Of a stretch of 64,000 nucleotides of DNA, positions 61,058 through 64,000 are shown in pieces. The stretch is taken from assembly GCA_963819475.1 (NCBI GenBank), contig CAWFWE010000002.1, positions 496,001 through 560,000 on the forward strand, given 5' to 3'. Position 1 is the first letter of the stretch; each line of letters begins with the position of its first letter. The position numbers were made by a program, and so were the translations under genes. Source of the DNA: DASUAS01 sp963819475. GTDB taxonomy: Bacteria; Actinomycetota; Acidimicrobiia; IMCC26256; DASPTH01. The notes beneath the pieces are model-generated. The model saw only the letters and a list, made by a program, of their open reading frames with translations. It did not search any database and was not told the DNA's origin.

Positions 61058-62440
61058 GTGCCGGCACCACAGCCACCTGATGGGCCGGGCGCTACGGGTG
61101 ACGTTCCCGCAGGCCCCGAGCCCGAGCCGACCGGTGCCACACGTCGAGGAGGTTCCGGTGGCTGGGGAGACGCGTACCCGATCGAGCCGTTCGCCCTCGC
61201 GGCGTTGGTCGTGGCCATCATCAGCATTGCGATCCCGATACTCGCCACACTGCTCGCATTCATCCTGGCCGCCCATGCCAGCGAACTGATCCGACGCTCG
61301 CGAGGCACGAAAGGCGGCACGCAGTACATCACCGCGGCGCGAATCGTCGCTGGATCGGTGCTTGCCGTCTGGGCGATCGGCCTCGTGCTCTTCCTGGCGC
61401 TGCACGGCGGAGACAACACGGCGGAGGACCAAGTGGCGCTCCCGACACAGCCGCCGGCGAGCACAAGTCTCACACCCAGCTCGATCTCCTCACCCCGCAG
61501 CACCACCACGACCACGACTCACCGGAATGCGACCACCACCTCCGCACCGAAACCCACCATCAAGGTGATACCGCCACCTCCGACCCCGGCGACGACGGCC
61601 GCACCCGCACCACCACCAACCCCCGCGCCGACGGCCGCACCACCACCAACCCCCGCGCCGACGGCCGCACCACCACCAACCCCCGCGCCAGCCCCCGCGC
61701 CGACGGCCGCACCACCACCGACCCCCGCGCCAACCCCCGCGCCACCACCAACCCCCGCGCCGACGGCCGCACCAGCACCAACCCCCGCGCCGACGGCCGC
61801 ACCAGCACCAACCCCCGCACCGACCGCGGCGCCGACCACCACCATTCGCACGACGACCACCACCAGGCCACCCGCCGCCAAGGCGGCCGCGATCCGCCAA
61901 GCACTGCTCGCCCGCCCGCAACTCGGCTCCAGCGACCGAGGCATCCCCGACGACACGCGTTTCGTCGTGACCTACGTACCCGGGAAGAACCTGCTCGTCA
62001 CCTGGGCGATCAACAGCGGAACAGGACCAGCGCCGACGGGATCGCCAACATGTGCGGGACCACCGACAACACCGCCGACCACCCCGGCGACGTCATCCAC
62101 ATCCACCACGGCCCCGACCACAACCATCGCACCGACCACCGCACCATCGACGACGCTGCCCACCTCGACAACGGTGCCGCATCGCACCACTAGCGAACAG
62201 GCTCGCTACGAAGCGCACCAGATCCTGCTCACAGTGCGCAACCAACTCGTGGCGCTCAAGCTCGACTACACGGGGCTGCAACTCGTGGGCACGTACCCCA
62301 TCAGCGCAACCGGCGAATCCGACGTCGTACAAGTGCTCTATTCGAAAGCTCGAGTCCGCACAGGCTTCGCCGACTCGGCCACGGCATTCACGGTTCCGCC
62401 CGCAAGAATCGTGCAGTGCCTCAACCCCGCGTTCGGATAG
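61058..62440 (+). CDS. Pro/Thr-rich membrane protein with extracellular C-terminal domain
   Basis: 460 residues. Two membrane helices near the N-terminus (FALAALVVAIISIAIPILAT and AARIVAGSVLAVWAIGLVLF) fit a DUF4190-like anchor. A long Pro/Thr/Ala linker with tandem APPTPAPTA units (27-nt repeats at 61,609-61,830) and a globular C-terminal domain with a conserved-looking end (IVQCLNPAFG) follow. GTG 61058. The last 35 codons are duplicated at 24,522-24,629. The linker probably spans the cell wall. Confidence 0.8.
   Translation: MPAPQPPDGPGATGDVPAGPEPEPTGATRRGGSGGWGDAYPIEPFALAALVVAIISIAIPILATLLAFILAAHASELIRRSRGTKGGTQYITAARIVAGSVLAVWAIGLVLFLALHGGDNTAEDQVALPTQPPASTSLTPSSISSPRSTTTTTTHRNATTTSAPKPTIKVIPPPPTPATTAAPAPPPTPAPTAAPPPTPAPTAAPPPTPAPAPAPTAAPPPTPAPTPAPPPTPAPTAAPAPTPAPTAAPAPTPAPTAAPTTTIRTTTTTRPPAAKAAAIRQALLARPQLGSSDRGIPDDTRFVVTYVPGKNLLVTWAINSGTGPAPTGSPTCAGPPTTPPTTPATSSTSTTAPTTTIAPTTAPSTTLPTSTTVPHRTTSEQARYEAHQILLTVRNQLVALKLDYTGLQLVGTYPISATGESDVVQVLYSKARVRTGFADSATAFTVPPARIVQCLNPAFG
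61609..61830 (+). repeat. 27-nt in-frame tandem repeats (APPTPAPTA)
   Basis: Near-identical 27-nt units encode a polyproline linker, with some units shortened or varied. Replication slippage at such arrays changes linker length and is also a common assembly error site. Confidence 0.8.
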
Positions 62441-62505
62441 CGCCGGGACAGGACAGGTGGCCGCCTCTCCCCGCGTCGCCCCGGTGAAGGGTTACGCTGA
62501 GCCTC

Positions 62506-62841
62506 GTGATTACTGACGTCGGGGATGAGGTTCCGCCGGTCGACCTGGCCGGTGAAGACCCGGACGTGGTTGTTCCGACGGAGACTCGGTTTCTCGATCT
62601 TGACGGTGACGGCGTCGTGGACGCGGTCCAAACCACGCGCACCGTGGGTTTCGACATCTCCGGTGACGGGCTGGTGGACGTGGTCGAGGTGACCGAGGAA
62701 CTCGCAGCGCGGATCGGCGTTGATGGCACACCCAGCGTGATCACCGTCACCGACACGATCGAGACCGACTTCGCACATGACGGGGAAGCCGATGTCGAGT
62801 CGGTCACGATCGACGTCGACCCCGACGCCCCGACGCCCTGA
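62506..62841 (+). CDS. Small acidic protein with EF-hand/dockerin-like Ca-binding loops (right copy)
   Basis: 111 residues, same as the left copy except for the second residue (Ile for Thr). Two DxDGDGxxD loops. GTG start; probably transcribed with the PAP2 gene whose start it overlaps. Confidence 0.75.
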   Translation: MITDVGDEVPPVDLAGEDPDVVVPTETRFLDLDGDGVVDAVQTTRTVGFDISGDGLVDVVEVTEELAARIGVDGTPSVITVTDTIETDFAHDGEADVESVTIDVDPDAPTP

Positions 62842-63787
62842 CTCCCAACCGGGAGATGGTGGCGACGACGATCCCGGCGCCACATCAGTCGGCCTGAGCT
62901 CGTCGCAACCCGTCACGGTCCTCGTCGCGCTCGGCATCACGTGCATCGCGATCGTGGGGGGCGTCTATGCGGTCGCGGTTCGCACATATGTCGGCCAACG
63001 GGCCGATGAGGCCGCCCTTGTCGGCAGGAACACCGAACGGGTCGTACAACAAGCGACCACCCACGTCCTGAACACCATCAGCGTCACCTCACTTGTCCTC
63101 GCCGGACTCGCGCTCGCGCTGCTCGCGCTGAGTCGCCGCCGCCCTCGCCTCGCGATCGGCGTCGGCGTCATGATCATCGGCGCGAACGTGACCAGCCAAC
63201 TCCTGAAGACCGAGCTGCTCACCCGTCCCGACCTCCTCCACCGTCCGCACGCAGCAACGACACCAAGCTTCCCCAGCGGACACGCCACCGTCGCGATGTC
63301 CCTCGCGCTCGGTCTCGTGCTCGTGGTCCCACCCCGCCTGCGCGTGATCGCCGGCTCGATCGGCATCACCTACGCCGTGCTGATCGGAGCAGGCACCCTC
63401 ACCGGCGGCTGGCACCGCCCCAGCGACGTCATCGCCGCTTACCTCATCGCCACCGCCTGGACCCTGATCATCGCAGCCTGCATCATCGCCTGGCGAGGCA
63501 CCGGAACCACCGCCCTCAGACCCTGGCGGCCCATGGTTCTCACCCGCCTCTTCTCCAGCCCCCGGCTTATCGTCGCCGGTGCCGCACTGCTCGTCGCTGC
63601 GTTCCTCGTCACCATCATCGCTTTGCTCGTGCTCAACGGCCGCGAACTCAGCGTCATAGAACTCCAACCCTCCTACTTCGGTGCCGTCGCCGCGATCACC
63701 GGGACCGCCCTCCTCATACTCGGCGTGACCCTCTGGTCCCTGCGAGGCACGCTCCTCGATCCACCCCACGCACACGGTTCAACCTGA
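62792..63787 (+). CDS. PAP2-family membrane phosphatase (right copy)
   Basis: 331 residues, nearly identical to the left copy (one conservative Val/Ile change around LIIAACIIAW). PAP2 motifs PSFPSGHATVA and GGWHRPSDV are intact. Chosen start and overlap as for the left copy. Confidence 0.85.
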   Translation: MSSRSRSTSTPTPRRPDSQPGDGGDDDPGATSVGLSSSQPVTVLVALGITCIAIVGGVYAVAVRTYVGQRADEAALVGRNTERVVQQATTHVLNTISVTSLVLAGLALALLALSRRRPRLAIGVGVMIIGANVTSQLLKTELLTRPDLLHRPHAATTPSFPSGHATVAMSLALGLVLVVPPRLRVIAGSIGITYAVLIGAGTLTGGWHRPSDVIAAYLIATAWTLIIAACIIAWRGTGTTALRPWRPMVLTRLFSSPRLIVAGAALLVAAFLVTIIALLVLNGRELSVIELQPSYFGAVAAITGTALLILGVTLWSLRGTLLDPPHAHGST

Positions 63788-64000
63788 TCGAACGACACAA
63801 TGCTGGAGTACCGAACAGGCGCGCCGATGCGTAGCGACGCGACGCGGCTCGAACGGCATTGAAAATCACCTTTGTAGCTGAGCTCCCATGACACGCTCGG
63901 CTCCAGCGCTCCGGGAATTGACGGGGACGACGCCGCGGGAGCCGCCACCGTTGCCATCCCCGTGGCCCCGTCCGGTAGCAACGGGGCAGCCGATATTCGC
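63788..64000. other. Region after the PAP2 gene to the window end
   Basis: 213 bp, part of the repeat. No supported gene; the homologous bases of the left copy (25,977-26,188) are also non-coding. Confidence 0.45.

Larger units (their letters stand above)
62333..64000. repeat. Direct repeat, right copy (reaches the window end)
   Basis: Counterpart of 24,522-26,188. The upstream gene is intact here, so this copy is the likely source. Similarity continues with small differences to the last base. Confidence 0.92.

Overview
The window is high-GC DNA from an actinobacterium, most likely of the Acidimicrobiia type. The basis is heavy GC3 bias, GTG starts, Pro/Thr-rich surface proteins, peptidoglycan-binding-domain proteins, an LLM/P450/amidohydrolase/SDR catabolic repertoire and an actinobacterial-style formate dehydrogenase. 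Taxonomy is inferred from gene content only. No rRNA or convincing tRNA gene was seen.

Positions 1-18,760 look like ordinary chromosome with an energy/stress theme. A selenocysteine formate dehydrogenase has its large subunit at 183-3428 with an in-frame UGA and a SECIS hairpin, and its Fe-S and NrfD-type membrane subunits at 3954-5811. A ChaB-like gene with an amber codon separates the two parts. Then come a PAS/PP2C phosphatase, a DedA protein, a CDF cation exporter, a YetF-like protein, an MscS channel, a frameshifted universal stress protein, a frameshifted TPP enzyme (pyruvate oxidase/acetolactate synthase type), a DUF2254 protein, a carotenoid-desaturase-like flavoprotein and a peptidoglycan-binding protein.

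Positions 18,760-26,400 are scrambled. An integrase fragment is joined to a type I restriction HsdR fragment. A TetR-controlled ABC exporter has a broken ATPase gene. A flavin monooxygenase has lost its N-terminus where a ~1.67-kb block begins (24,522-26,188). That block is repeated almost exactly at 62,333-64,000.

Positions 26,400-57,600 lie between the two direct repeats and form an accessory island. It holds a MobF relaxase-helicase, two related serine recombinases each preceded by a small overlapping gene and by arrays of an ACTCCCG heptamer, a recombinase relic and an IS630-type element. Between the recombinases is a catabolic region. One long leftward run encodes SDR, LLM oxidoreductase, P450, a LivHMF triple-fusion transporter, LivK, LivG and an amidohydrolase. 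A second leftward run encodes an EthD protein, a double carboxymuconolactone-decarboxylase protein, an SDR and a hydroxyacid-dehydrogenase/SnoaL fusion. Two related IclR regulators are present, and a recurring 13-bp palindrome (CGTAC-N3-GTACG) at several promoters suggests one regulon. The substrate is not evident; a cyclic or aromatic/terpenoid-like carbon source taken up by the Liv-type transporter is plausible. Several genes here are remnants.

Positions 57,600-64,000 return to housekeeping-like genes: tatA (frameshifted) and tatB convergent, a second peptidoglycan-binding protein, a Pro/Thr-rich membrane protein, a Ca-binding-repeat protein and a PAP2 phosphatase. Many genes carry single-base frameshifts or amber codons. 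Whether these are real decay or assembly errors cannot be told from the sequence alone.
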